DNA of 14,361 nucleotides from Bacteroidales bacterium (GCA_003557765.1 PWNO01000075.1:1-14361); one strand, 5' to 3'; positions 5,606 to 13,991 are shown, counted from the first letter of the stretch. A program made the numbers and translations. The notes: generated by a model from the letters alone, not told the origin.

Positions 5606-7111
5606 ATGGAAGAAAATCAATATCTGTTAAACCCCAATCCGCTGGTTCGTTATTTACACAAATCCCCTGCTGACTTTACAAAGGAGGACATCATCCGCTT
5701 TGTACAGGAAAACGAAATCGAGGTGGTGAACTTTCGCTATGTAGGTGGCGATGGTCGTCTCAAGGCCCTGAACTTTGTGATCCAGAGCAGGGAACACCTG
5801 GACACCATCCTGTCTACAGGAGAGCGAGTGGATGGCAGCAGCCTGTTTACCTTTCTTGAGGCCGGGTCTTCCGACCTATATGTCGTGCCCCGCTTTCGGA
5901 CGGCCTTCATGAATCCGTTTACGGAGATCCCGACACTGGACATCCTCTGTTCCTATTATGACAAGGATGGCAAGCCCCTGGCGAGTGCACCTGAGAACAT
6001 CATGCGTAAGGCACACCAGGAGCTCCTGGATAAGACCGGTTATGGAATGGAGGTGATGGGCGAGATCGAATACTATGTGATCAGCGAGAAAGACCCCCTT
6101 TACCGGGCGACCGACCAGCGGGCTTACCACGAGTCGGAGCCCTTCGTGAAATGGGAGCAGCTTCGGATGGATGCGATGATGGCCATGGCGCAAACCGGGG
6201 CACAGATCAAATATTCTCATTCAGAGGTAGGTAATTTTTCTGATGAAGAATTTGATTATGAACAAAATGAGATCGAGTTTCTGCCCACGGATGTGGAATC
6301 GGCTGCCGACCAGCTCATCATTGCCAAGTGGATCTTACGACAGGTGGCCTACCAGTATGGCGTGACCGTGAGTCTGGCGCCCAAAATCACGGCAGGCAAG
6401 GCCGGAAGTGGCATGCACATCCACATGCGCATCATGAAAGACGGAGAGAATGTGACCCTGGAAAATGACCGCATCAGCGACCCTGCACGCAAGGTCATCG
6501 CCGGGATCCTGGACCTCGCACCGTCGCTGTCAGCCTTTGGCAACACCATTCCTACAAGCTATTTTCGCCTGGTACCCCACCAGGAAGCGCCTACCAACGT
6601 ATGCTGGGGTGAACGTAACCGCTCCACCCTCGTGCGTGTACCCCTTGGATGGGTCGGATCGGGCGACATGGTGGCCAGGGAGAACCCCAATGAATGTCCA
6701 CAGGATAAAGACCTCCGCGACAAGCAGACCTTTGAGTTCCGTTGCCCCGACGGCTCCGCAGACATTTATCTGCTGATCGCAGGGCTCTGCGTGGGGGCAC
6801 GTCACGGACTGGAGATGCCCAACGCACTGGAGCTGGCCGAAAAGACCTATGTGGATGTCAACATTTTTGATGAAAAACATAGGGAACGCCAGCAGCAACT
6901 GGCCCAGCTGCCCTATTCCTGCAGAAAGGCAGCATCATACCTGAGAGAACAAGCCAGTGTCTACAAAAAATATGATGTGTTTCCCGACACTTTGCTGGAT
7001 GGCATCATAGACACGCTGGAAGGCTACGATGACGAGAACCTCCGGGAAAAGCTAAGTGGAAACACTGAAGAGACCATGAAGCTGGTCAGGCGTTTTTTGC
7101 ATTGCGGATAG
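5606..7111 (+). CDS. Glutamine synthetase family protein (GS type I-like)
   Basis: 501 residues. Would catalyse ATP-dependent ligation of ammonia to glutamate in the cytoplasm. The beta-grasp N-domain spans about 27-120, with DGSSLFTFLEAGSSDLYVVP (76-95) resembling the usual latch region. The catalytic domain shows metal ligands in GEIEYYV (Glu153, Glu155) and NEIEF (222-224), GSGMHIH with His271, RNRSTLVRVPL (337-347), and FEFRCPDGSADIYL (376-389). The tyrosine adenylylation loop of proteobacterial GlnA (NLYDLP) is not seen, so adenylyl-transferase control is unlikely. The NPNPLVRYLHKSP head and long C-terminal helix region are typical of the ~500-residue Bacteroidota form. Some family members use other amines, so strict glutamine synthesis is inferred. 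The stop lies 26 bp inside the convergent deoC. Confidence 0.88.
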   Translation: MEENQYLLNPNPLVRYLHKSPADFTKEDIIRFVQENEIEVVNFRYVGGDGRLKALNFVIQSREHLDTILSTGERVDGSSLFTFLEAGSSDLYVVPRFRTAFMNPFTEIPTLDILCSYYDKDGKPLASAPENIMRKAHQELLDKTGYGMEVMGEIEYYVISEKDPLYRATDQRAYHESEPFVKWEQLRMDAMMAMAQTGAQIKYSHSEVGNFSDEEFDYEQNEIEFLPTDVESAADQLIIAKWILRQVAYQYGVTVSLAPKITAGKAGSGMHIHMRIMKDGENVTLENDRISDPARKVIAGILDLAPSLSAFGNTIPTSYFRLVPHQEAPTNVCWGERNRSTLVRVPLGWVGSGDMVARENPNECPQDKDLRDKQTFEFRCPDGSADIYLLIAGLCVGARHGLEMPNALELAEKTYVDVNIFDEKHRERQQQLAQLPYSCRKAASYLREQASVYKKYDVFPDTLLDGIIDTLEGYDDENLREKLSGNTEETMKLVRRFLHCG

Positions 7112-7946
7112 CCTCCACCAGGGAGCCAGCCAGGCGACTGGCTCCTATTCGGAACCACTTTTTGTTGAGCCGCTTGGCGCCAAGCACTTCGCGGGTGAGG
7201 CGATAATATAATAGGGCCGTGTCGGGGTCAGAAATGCCCCCGGCCGGCTTGATGCCGGTCATCAGGCCGGTTTTTTTATGGTAATCGCGGATTGCCTCCA
7301 GCATCACCAACATGGCCTCCGGCGTGGCCGCCGGCTTGACCTTTCCCGTGGAAGTCTTGAGGAAATGACACCCTGCCTCCAGGGCGATCTCACTGGCACG
7401 ACGAATGTTGGAGGCCGTCTTCAACTCCCCGGTCTCCAATATGACCTTCAGGTGTGCATCCTTACATGCCTCCCTGATGGCGGCAATCTCATCAAAGACC
7501 TCATTGTATTCACCCTCCAAAAACTTCCCTCGTGAGATCACCATGTCAATCTCCTGTGCACCCTCGTCAACCGCATACCTTACCTCCGCCATCTTTACAA
7601 AAAGCGGGGACTGCCCGGAAGGAAAGGCACCGGCTACGGCCGCCACACTAATGCCGCTGTTTTCCAACAGCTTGCGGGCTTGCGACACAAACGGCGGATA
7701 TACGCAAACCGCCGCCACATCAGGCAAGCCATCAGGCAGTGTCGAAAAGGAAGCCGCCTGCTTGCAGAGATCTTCCACCCGCCTCTTCGTGTCGGTGCCC
7801 TCCAGGGTGGTGAGGTCGATCATCCCAAGCAAGTCACGATAAACCTTTCCCGGATCAGATGTTTCACGCGCATCCTGTAATATTTTTTCTGTGCGTTGCC
7901 GGATGTCCTCATCAGCGATCTCGGGTGTGTTGGTAAAATCCGTCAT
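7086..7946 (-). CDS. deoC: Deoxyribose-phosphate aldolase
   Basis: 286 residues, against about 220-260 for typical DeoC; the extra length is mostly a ~45-residue N-terminal helical extension. It cleaves 2-deoxyribose 5-phosphate to glyceraldehyde 3-phosphate and acetaldehyde in deoxynucleoside breakdown. Catalytic features of the TIM barrel are present: Asp134 in EIDMVIS, the Schiff-base Lys197 in FLKTSTGK, and Lys233 in GIKPAGGI. VCVYPPFV (80-87) and GAFPSGQS (106-113) are also characteristic. Other deo genes are absent nearby. Its end overlaps the convergent glutamine synthetase gene by 26 bp, with no room for a terminator between. The region before the ATG is AT-rich; no confident promoter was found. 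Confidence 0.94.
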   Translation of the reverse strand: MTDFTNTPEIADEDIRQRTEKILQDARETSDPGKVYRDLLGMIDLTTLEGTDTKRRVEDLCKQAASFSTLPDGLPDVAAVCVYPPFVSQARKLLENSGISVAAVAGAFPSGQSPLFVKMAEVRYAVDEGAQEIDMVISRGKFLEGEYNEVFDEIAAIREACKDAHLKVILETGELKTASNIRRASEIALEAGCHFLKTSTGKVKPAATPEAMLVMLEAIRDYHKKTGLMTGIKPAGGISDPDTALLYYRLTREVLGAKRLNKKWFRIGASRLAGSLVEAIRNAKNA

Positions 7947-8752
7947 AGGTCATGTTTTTTTATGTGTATACCACAATCTTATGCTTGTAAAGGTAATATA
8001 TTTTGCAAAAGATATAGTGCGTGGCATATCGTCTGGGCAAAACAAACAAGAGCGGCATGTGTAAACAGGTAAAAAAACGTAATAAATTCGTCTTTGTTTC
8101 AGGGAAGAGTCAACCGCCAACACCAAAAACGCCATGGGATTGTCAACCCCCATCAAGCAAGGCAAGCCCGGCTTTTTCAGCTTTTTGACTTTTGAGAAAA
8201 ATCACGCCACCTGAGGGTCTGGACGCGGAAACCATCAAAGGCTGGGGGCTGCATCTGCAACCCATAGGCCCAAAAGATGTTACTTGCTGTGTTCCATTTC
8301 CCCGTGTTTGCAAAACACACAATGTAAGCGGGTAAGGTATAAAAACAATCCGTACTTTTGTGTTGGTGTAACTTTTTTCACATGACATACGTCTAACTGA
8401 TGCATGGGAAAAAAAGATCAGTAAACGTTAACCCAGAGTAGAGGAGAGGCAGACCGGGCAGGACTTACAAAGGCACGATCAAAGGCAATGAGACCGAAAT
8501 AAAGCTTCCAGGACACGAAACAATCCTAATGGAACACAAGGTCACGGAGAGGGAAAAACGCTTCCAGGCAGGAAGGCAGAGACAAGGAAAGTGGGGCTGG
8601 TTGGACAGCTGAGGCGGCCATGGGCGACAGATAAACAAGGACTGAACAGGGAGTCAAACCAACAAGTAACAACATAGAGAATAGCAGGCTGACCTGACGG
8701 AACAGCTGCCAACGCCGGCATACGGAAAAAAATCAAGAGCTAACCGGAACAC
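7947..8752. other. Long divergent intergenic region / sigma factor leader
   Basis: The 806 bp between deoC and the ECF sigma gene holds no supported gene. It contains a TAnnTTTG promoter element at 8353-8360 and a small inverted repeat GTGTTT/AAACAC (8304-8318). From about 8401 to the sigma start, the + strand is strikingly poor in T: about 39 of 360 bases by hand count. Only very short ORFs occur there, for example a 27-codon one starting at 8529, none with family resemblance. Confidence 0.5.
8353..8360 (+). promoter_or_regulatory. Putative promoter -7 element upstream of ECF sigma gene
   Basis: TACTTTTG matches TAnnTTTG exactly. It would start transcription near 8367 and leave a ~385 nt leader before the sigma factor ATG at 8753. 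No clear TTG element lies 19-21 bp upstream. Confidence 0.4.
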
Positions 8753-9238
8753 ATGACAACGGCCGAATACAATCAGTGTGTAGACCGCTATGCGGATGGC
8801 GTGTATCGCTTTATACTGAAAAACCTGCGCGACGATGCCCGGGCACAGGATGTGGTACAGGACAGCTTTGAAAGGCTCTGGCTTCGTCATCGGGAAGTCC
8901 GTGCGGATAAAGCCCGCGCTTACCTGTTCAGTACGGCTTATCACGCCATGATCGACAGCCTGAGAAAGGGAAAACACGAAGACCTGTGCGATGAAGTTCA
9001 CCTGCAGGCAGAAGGATACCACCAGGAATATTCCGGGCTCAGGGAAATACTTGACGAAGGGCTTTCTCGCCTGCCTTCTGATCAACGGTCAGTGATTATG
9101 TTGCGCGACTATGAAGGCTACTCTTACCAGGAGATCGGGCAGATCACCGGCCTGAGCGAGTCGCAGGTAAAGGTGTACATTTACCGGGCGCGCCTGTTTT
9201 TAAAAAAGTATATTGGAAGCATGGACGTGGTCATATGA
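8753..9238 (+). CDS. ECF-type RNA polymerase sigma-70 factor
   Basis: 161 residues, the usual size for extracytoplasmic-function sigma factors. Region 2 covers about 8-75, with DDARAQDVVQDSFERLWLRHREV for core binding and RAYLFSTAYHAMIDSLRK for -10 recognition. A short linker follows, then region 4 at about 105-156, with LPSDQRSVIMLRDYEGYSYQEIGQITGLSESQVKVY forming the -35-binding helix-turn-helix. It would redirect RNA polymerase to a stress or envelope regulon. The gene downstream, 92 bp away on the same strand, encodes a membrane protein with anti-sigma-like repeats, the standard sigma/anti-sigma arrangement. The target promoter is unknown; the long T-poor leader suggests control at the RNA level. 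Confidence 0.92.
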   Translation: MTTAEYNQCVDRYADGVYRFILKNLRDDARAQDVVQDSFERLWLRHREVRADKARAYLFSTAYHAMIDSLRKGKHEDLCDEVHLQAEGYHQEYSGLREILDEGLSRLPSDQRSVIMLRDYEGYSYQEIGQITGLSESQVKVYIYRARLFLKKYIGSMDVVI

Positions 9239-9330
9239 CAAACAAACAAGGCTTCCTGCCACGGCATCATGGTAGTTGGACGCAAAATGCACATGAAGCC
9301 TGGCTTTCGGCCTGAAACCATCAAAGAACA

Positions 9331-10599
9331 ATGAAGATCAACAGGGAAAACTATCCGCTCTACTTCCTCGACCACTTCGAAGGCAAGCTTTCGGAAGAAG
9401 GCCGGGGGGAGCTCATGCTGTTTTTGGAAAAACACCCTGACCTGAAGGCGGAGTTTGAGGCATTTGAGATGGTGGGCCTTGAAGGTGATGATCATATGGC
9501 CTTTCCTGGAAAGGAAGCCCTGAAAAAGGACCTATGGTTGGACGCCCAGGGGCAAGCCCCCGTGGAGACGGAAGAGATTTTCCTTTCAGAGGACCTGTTC
9601 GCCCTTGATGACCAGGGTGTTCTTAGCGTAAAGCCGGCACAGGCGGAAACGGTGCTTATAGCTTTTGCTGAAGGAGACCTGGACAAAGAACAGGAAGAGG
9701 CGGTCAGGGCTTTTTTGGCTGCCAACCCCGCGTACCGAAAGGATCTTGAATTGTTGCGTGCGGCCCGTCTGCGGCCGGAACCGGCAGCCGCATATCCCGG
9801 AAAGCATGCCCTTAAGCGCCATCCCATCGGAGCCCTTGTGCGTCGTTACAGCCACACGGCAGCCGCAGCGGCTGCCGCCGTGCTGATGGCGTTGATCATG
9901 TGGCACTTCATGCCTGACCACACCACCGTAGAGTTTACACAAGACACCCCTGCTGGCATCGACTGGGAGCGGCCGGAGGCCGTTGCGGAAGCTCCTGGTC
10001 GGCTGCAGAGGTCAGGTCAGGCGATGACCCCCATCCCGCCACATCAGCTGCCTGTCATCCCCCGCACTGTCATCCACCCGGCAACGACATCAAGCCGGCT
10101 GGCCTCCCTGCCGGCTGACCACCAGGCTGAAGACCCTGGAGAGCCGGGAGCCTATGCAGCCCTTGACTACGACAGTCCCACACAAAGGCCGCTCATGGCA
10201 TCGCGCATGCATAGCGTGAAGCCACAGGGTGTCGTTGGCACCACACAAAGACAGCACGAACCTCCCCGCAAACGACAGGAATATTACTGGCTTGCTTACC
10301 GCGACCGCTCTGACCTCTTCGCAGAGGATGCTGGTGACCCCCGAACGGCAGACAGGCAACAGGTTACACTGGCCCAGCTTGCCATGAATGAGCTTGAAGG
10401 ACGAACAGGATTGCCCCTTGACCAGGCAGAAGAACTTTTACATACAGACGCATCTCTTCTGGGGCGGTATGCACGGCGGGGACTCGGCAGCATCAACAAC
10501 CTCCTCGGCCAACCCGTAGTGGTGGACGGCGAAACCAAGCCTGACGGCAGAACGGTTACCTTCGCCATCGGCGACTTTTTTGAGGTATCCAGAAAGTAA
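9331..10599 (+). CDS. Single-pass membrane protein, probable anti-sigma partner, with duplicated N-terminal domain
   Basis: 422 residues, no recognised enzymatic motif. The cytoplasmic part contains two copies of one ~58-residue domain: 9-66 (LYFLDHFEGKLSEE...) and 106-163 (VLIAFAEGDLDKEQ...). Each has an E-G-x-L/D-(S/D) turn, an 'FLxxxPxxxxx(F/L)E' helix, and ends in (F/Y)PGKxALK(K/R). The first resembles the opening of many Bacteroidota ORFs that follow ECF sigma genes. One transmembrane segment lies at about 175-194 (Ala-rich then hydrophobic), followed by a ~228-residue outside part that is Pro/Arg/Gln-rich to about 315, then a more ordered end (316-422, YYWLAYRDRSDLF, TLAQLAMNELEGRTG, and a final FAIGDFFEVSRK). 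No zinc-binding H-x3-C-x2-C motif, so it is not a classical ZAS anti-sigma factor. Role inferred from position and topology. Confidence 0.7.
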   Translation: MKINRENYPLYFLDHFEGKLSEEGRGELMLFLEKHPDLKAEFEAFEMVGLEGDDHMAFPGKEALKKDLWLDAQGQAPVETEEIFLSEDLFALDDQGVLSVKPAQAETVLIAFAEGDLDKEQEEAVRAFLAANPAYRKDLELLRAARLRPEPAAAYPGKHALKRHPIGALVRRYSHTAAAAAAAVLMALIMWHFMPDHTTVEFTQDTPAGIDWERPEAVAEAPGRLQRSGQAMTPIPPHQLPVIPRTVIHPATTSSRLASLPADHQAEDPGEPGAYAALDYDSPTQRPLMASRMHSVKPQGVVGTTQRQHEPPRKRQEYYWLAYRDRSDLFAEDAGDPRTADRQQVTLAQLAMNELEGRTGLPLDQAEELLHTDASLLGRYARRGLGSINNLLGQPVVVDGETKPDGRTVTFAIGDFFEVSRK

Positions 10600-10718
10600 A
10601 ACGATTAACACAGCCTTCCAAATACGCTTAGCCCCTCCCCATGGCGTGAAGGAAAGCCTGACTGACGCTTGGGAAAGGGCAGGAAAAGCCCCGGCCTGTT
10701 TCAAATACACGCCTATGC

Positions 10719-11597
10719 TTATGCTTCGCGGCCACGTGAATACTTCCAGCGACGATGCGACCAAAGCCAGGCCTCCGGCCTGGAGCGAATCTCCTCCTCA
10801 AGCCTCGCCATGAAAAGGGCTGTCAGCTCCCCCTCCTGAAGCTCCCAAGGCTGTTCGCTCAACAGTTCCAGGTGCAACTTGTAATGACCACGGCGTACGC
10901 GTCGCAGAGAAACAAAATAGGTGGGCATCTTCCTGCTGCGGGCTACCTTTTCTGGTCCGGCATTCACGGGTGTGTCCTGCGACAAAAAGGTGAGCCACTG
11001 CGCCCCTTCAGGCCTGGGCGTCTGATCAGCAATCAAGCCCAGGATGAAAGGCTTGCCCTGATGTATGTATCGAACCATTGCCCGGCCGACTTGTGTCTTT
11101 GGCAACAGCTCGTACGCGAACCGGCTTCGTGTTTCCAGGATCAGGCGGTCAAGATGCTTGTCTTTGAGGGGCTTGTATACGGGCGCGACCCGGTAGGGCA
11201 CGTTCATCGTAACCAAAGGAGGCACCCATTCCCAGTTGCCGGTATGGCCCAGAAGGCCGACCAGGTGTTTACCCCTTTCGTAATGTGCCAGCAACAGCCG
11301 GCGGCCCTCCTCCGGCATGCTGCAGCGCCGCAGGAATTCTTTTTCAGTGATGGTGCGGAGCTTGATCATCTCTACCAACACATCTGACAGGTGACGGTAA
11401 AAGGCAAGGGCAATCCGTCGGATCTCCCTTTCATGCTTTTCCGGAAAGGCATTGCGCAGATTGGTCAATACAACCTTTCTTCGGTACCTTAACACCCGGG
11501 CCATCATGAAGGCCTGGATGGAAGCAATGCCATGCAGCGCCCAGAAAGGCAAAAAGGCAAGCAATCGGACTATACCAGCTAAGATTCGTGTGAGCAT
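10719..11597 (-). CDS. Lysophospholipid / lipid A acyltransferase, LpxL/HtrB family
   Basis: 292 residues from ATG 11597. The frame is open up to 11765 from a TTG, but the upstream 56 codons are basic and featureless while MLTRILAGIVRLLAFLPFWAL (1-21) is a typical family start, and a TAnnTTTG element sits 4 nt before this ATG. It would add a secondary acyl chain to lipid A at the inner membrane. Evidence: N-terminal hydrophobic anchor (5-24), YRRKVVLTNLRNAFPE (38-53), catalytic HTGNWE with the H-x4-E pair His118/Glu123, APVYKPL (138-144), GLIADQTPRP (187-196), and RPEAWLWSHRRWK (273-285). Size agrees with the Bacteroidota short form. It follows hflX on the same strand with 164 bp between. Which acyl position it serves cannot be told. 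Confidence 0.92.
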   Translation of the reverse strand: MLTRILAGIVRLLAFLPFWALHGIASIQAFMMARVLRYRRKVVLTNLRNAFPEKHEREIRRIALAFYRHLSDVLVEMIKLRTITEKEFLRRCSMPEEGRRLLLAHYERGKHLVGLLGHTGNWEWVPPLVTMNVPYRVAPVYKPLKDKHLDRLILETRSRFAYELLPKTQVGRAMVRYIHQGKPFILGLIADQTPRPEGAQWLTFLSQDTPVNAGPEKVARSRKMPTYFVSLRRVRRGHYKLHLELLSEQPWELQEGELTALFMARLEEEIRSRPEAWLWSHRRWKYSRGREA

Positions 11598-11601
11598 ATG
11601 A

Positions 11602-11609
11602 CAAAGATA
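11602..11609 (-). promoter_or_regulatory. Promoter -7 element of the acyltransferase gene
   Basis: On the - strand TATCTTTG (TAnnTTTG) is followed by 4 nt and then the ATG at 11597. Transcription would begin at or within a few bases of the start codon, giving a leaderless or almost leaderless mRNA. No strong -33 TTG is seen. Confidence 0.5.
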
Positions 11610-11630
11610 GGGTCTTTGGTGAATAGTGGA

Positions 11631-11681
11631 AGCCGCTTTCAGGGCCCTGGCGAGCCGCCTAAGCGGCTTTTTCGCCCTGAA
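11631..11681. repeat. Nested and competing inverted repeats between hflX and the acyltransferase
   Basis: TTCAGGGC (11638-11645) pairs with GCCCTGAA (11674-11681). AGCCGCTT (11631-11638) pairs with AAGCGGCT (11661-11668). AGCCGC (11653-11658) can also pair with GCGGCT (11663-11668) around a 4 nt loop. The first two helices exclude each other. On the + strand the small hairpin is followed by TTTTT, but no + gene ends here; on the - strand it may end hflX transcripts. Confidence 0.45.
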
Positions 11682-11761
11682 GCACCTTCTTTGTTGGCGT
11701 CGCAAAAAAAGCGCCCCATAGCCCCTAAATAGCCCGCCTCCGGCCGGCCTGCAAAAACGGA

Positions 11762-12958
11762 TCAATACAGAAAATGATCGTAAGGGTAGCGCTTTTGATG
11801 AATTTCCACCACGGTATCATATAGCAACCGCCTGAAAGCTTCGATGTTTTCTTTCTTTTTCGCCGAAATGAAGATACAGGGGGCGTTCATCTTTCCCATC
11901 CACGTTTCCTTCATCTCCTCAAGACTGATGTTCTCCCGTGTGGCAGGAGTCAGGTCGTCCTCGTCCTTTTCGACCCAACTGTACTTGTCCATCTTGTTGA
12001 ACACCACGATGGTCTGTTTTTCTTCATTTTCGGTAATCTCGGCCAGGGTGTCCTTAACCACCTGCAGCTGCTCCTCAAAGTTGGGGTGCGAAATGTCAGC
12101 CACGTGCAGCAACACATCCGACTCGCGCACCTCATCCAGGGTTGACTTAAACGATTCGATGAGGTGGTGGGGGAGTTTTCGGATGAAACCTACGGTGTCG
12201 GAAAGCAGGAACGGCAGGTTGCCGATCACGATCTTTCTGACGGTAGTGTCCAGGGTGGCAAAGAGCTTGTCTTCGGCGAACACGTCGGTTTTGCTGAGCA
12301 TGTTCATGATGGTCGACTTGCCTACGTTGGTATAGCCCACAAGGGCAACCCGGACAAGGTTGCCACGGTTGGAGCGCTGGGTGGCTTTTTGTTTGTCAAT
12401 CTGCTGAAGTTTCTTTTTGAGCAGGGCGATTTTGTCGCGAACGATTCTTCGATCTGTCTCGATCTCTTTCTCTCCGGGTCCTTTAAGTCCGATGCCCCCC
12501 TTTTGCCGCTCGAGGTGTGTCCACATTCCGGCCAGACGAGGCAGCAAGTATTGATACTGTGCAAGCTCCACCTGGGTGCGGGCATGCGCCGTGCGGGCAC
12601 GCATGGCAAAGATGTCCAGGATCAGGTTGCTGCGGTCGATCACGCGTGTTTTAAAAGCCCTGTCGAGGTTTCGTTGTTGTGAAGCCGTCAGCTCATCATC
12701 AAAAACAACGAGGTCAGCCTTGGCCTCCCTGATATATTCCTTGACCTCATCCGCCTTTCCCTTGCCGATGAATGTGGCCGGGTCCGGCTTGTCCATCTTC
12801 TGTGTAAACTTCTTCAGAACCACCCCACCGGCCGTATCTACCAGAAAGGCAAGCTCATCCAGGTATTCTGCCACCTTCTCTTCGGTCTCATTACGGGTGA
12901 TCATGCCAACGAGCACCGCCCGCTCTTTCTCTTTCTTGATTTCTATGTGTTTTTGCAT
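11762..12958 (-). CDS. hflX: GTPase HflX (ribosome-associated)
   Basis: 398 residues from ATG 12958; an in-frame TTG at 12982, right after the trpS stop, would add 8 residues but is less likely, since AGGA lies about 17 nt before the ATG. HflX binds the large ribosomal subunit and rescues stalled ribosomes after stress. The HflX-specific N-domain runs about 1-195, with DPATFIGKGKADEV (59-72) and the VFDDELTASQQRNLD segment, then the conserved GPGEKEIETDRR and a basic helical linker. The G domain begins near 200: G1 GYTNVGKS (208-215), the switch region FATLDTTVRK, G3 DTVGF (254-258), G4 NKMD (321-324) and G5 SAKK (365-368). It is 24 bp downstream of trpS on the same strand, so probably co-transcribed. 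Confidence 0.95.
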   Translation of the reverse strand: MQKHIEIKKEKERAVLVGMITRNETEEKVAEYLDELAFLVDTAGGVVLKKFTQKMDKPDPATFIGKGKADEVKEYIREAKADLVVFDDELTASQQRNLDRAFKTRVIDRSNLILDIFAMRARTAHARTQVELAQYQYLLPRLAGMWTHLERQKGGIGLKGPGEKEIETDRRIVRDKIALLKKKLQQIDKQKATQRSNRGNLVRVALVGYTNVGKSTIMNMLSKTDVFAEDKLFATLDTTVRKIVIGNLPFLLSDTVGFIRKLPHHLIESFKSTLDEVRESDVLLHVADISHPNFEEQLQVVKDTLAEITENEEKQTIVVFNKMDKYSWVEKDEDDLTPATRENISLEEMKETWMGKMNAPCIFISAKKKENIEAFRRLLYDTVVEIHQKRYPYDHFLY

Positions 12959-12982
12959 GCAATGCTTTTCGTTCCTGATCAA

Positions 12983-13987
12983 TCAACCGGTATGTACCGA
13001 GGCAAACCCAATGATTTCCCGGATCTCCCTGATCGTTTCCCGTGCGCTTTCCCTGGCCTTTTCTGCTCCCATGCGGGCAACCTTCCTGAGGTAGTCTTCA
13101 TCCGCGTCAATGGCCAGGATGCGCTCGCGCACCGGCGCCGTGAAGGCAATCATGTCTTCGGCAAGCTGTTTTTTCATGTCGCCGTAGCGAATGGTCGCCT
13201 GCTTGTATGCATCCTGGTAGTGAGCCAGGGTGTCCTGGTCGCTAACGATGCCCATCAGGTTAAACAGGTTTTGTATGGGTTGCGAGACAGGCGCCCCAGG
13301 CTGCGCAGGGCCGGAGTCGGTCGTGGCCCGCATGACCTTTTTGCGGATGATCTTGGGGTCATCAGCCAGGAAGATGGCATTGCCCTCTGCCCCCGACTTG
13401 CCCATCTTGGTGCTGCCATCTAACCCGGGAACCTTTACCAGCTCTTCATCAAAATTAAATGCATAAGGCGGCGGAAAGCATTCGGCCTTGTACATCCTGT
13501 TGAAACGATTGGCAAAGGTGCGCGCCATTTCCAGGTGTTGTTCCTGGTCCTTGCCCACAGGCACTTTGGTAGCCTTGTGAATGAGGATGTCAGCAGCCAT
13601 CAGCACAGGGTAAGTCAGCAGGCCCGCATTCACGTTGTCGGGCTGGGTTCGCACCTTGTCCTTGAAGGAGGTGCACCGCTCCAACTCCCCCTTGTACGCA
13701 TTCATGTTGAGCAAAAGGTAGAGCTCCGTCACTTCGGGCACGTCGCTCTGTACATATAAGGTCGCCACCTCCGGGTCGATCCCGGCGGCGAGGTATTCGA
13801 TGAGCACCTGCCGCACATTCCGGTAAAGGTCATCCGGGGTGGGGTGTGTCGTCAACGAATGATAGTCTGCAATGAAGAAATAGCAACGGTGCTGATGCTG
13901 CATTTTCACAAAGTTCTTGATGGCACCAAAGTAATTGCCCAAGTGCAGGTGCCCGGTAGACCGTATTCCGCTTACAACTGTTTCCAT
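12983..13987 (-). CDS. trpS: Tryptophanyl-tRNA synthetase
   Basis: 334 residues, normal for bacterial TrpRS. It charges tRNA-Trp with tryptophan using ATP in the cytoplasm. Class I features: the HIGH-type motif within TGHLHLGNYFGAIK (11-24), FFIADYHSLT (37-46), YPVLMAADILIHKAT (126-140), VGKDQEQH (144-151), and the KMSKS counterpart KMGKS (194-198) in the GSTKMGKSGAEGN stretch. The start is firm, as METVVSGIRSTG is the family N-terminus. A TAnnTTTG element lies 4 nt before the ATG, so the mRNA is probably leaderless. First gene of a likely trpS-hflX unit. No trp leader or T-box is visible. Confidence 0.97.
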   Translation of the reverse strand: METVVSGIRSTGHLHLGNYFGAIKNFVKMQHQHRCYFFIADYHSLTTHPTPDDLYRNVRQVLIEYLAAGIDPEVATLYVQSDVPEVTELYLLLNMNAYKGELERCTSFKDKVRTQPDNVNAGLLTYPVLMAADILIHKATKVPVGKDQEQHLEMARTFANRFNRMYKAECFPPPYAFNFDEELVKVPGLDGSTKMGKSGAEGNAIFLADDPKIIRKKVMRATTDSGPAQPGAPVSQPIQNLFNLMGIVSDQDTLAHYQDAYKQATIRYGDMKKQLAEDMIAFTAPVRERILAIDADEDYLRKVARMGAEKARESARETIREIREIIGFASVHTG

Positions 13988-13991
13988 GCCA

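Noticed and set aside
8529..8612. 27-codon ORF in the sigma leader as an upstream peptide
   Set aside because: No ribosome site and no recognisable peptide features; length is well within chance.
10767..10783. Perfect inverted repeat CCAGGCC-TCC-GGCCTGG as a terminator
   Set aside because: It lies inside the conserved RPEAWLW coding segment of the acyltransferase and has no T-run, so codon choice explains it.
11598..11765. N-terminal extension of the acyltransferase to a TTG at 11765
   Set aside because: The added 56 residues are basic and unrelated to the family, and the promoter element and hairpins would fall inside the coding region.
11844..12682. Long + strand frames opposite hflX (up to 172 codons)
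   Set aside because: Ser-rich or otherwise odd composition typical of the reverse strand of a conserved gene; hflX motifs on the other strand are unambiguous.
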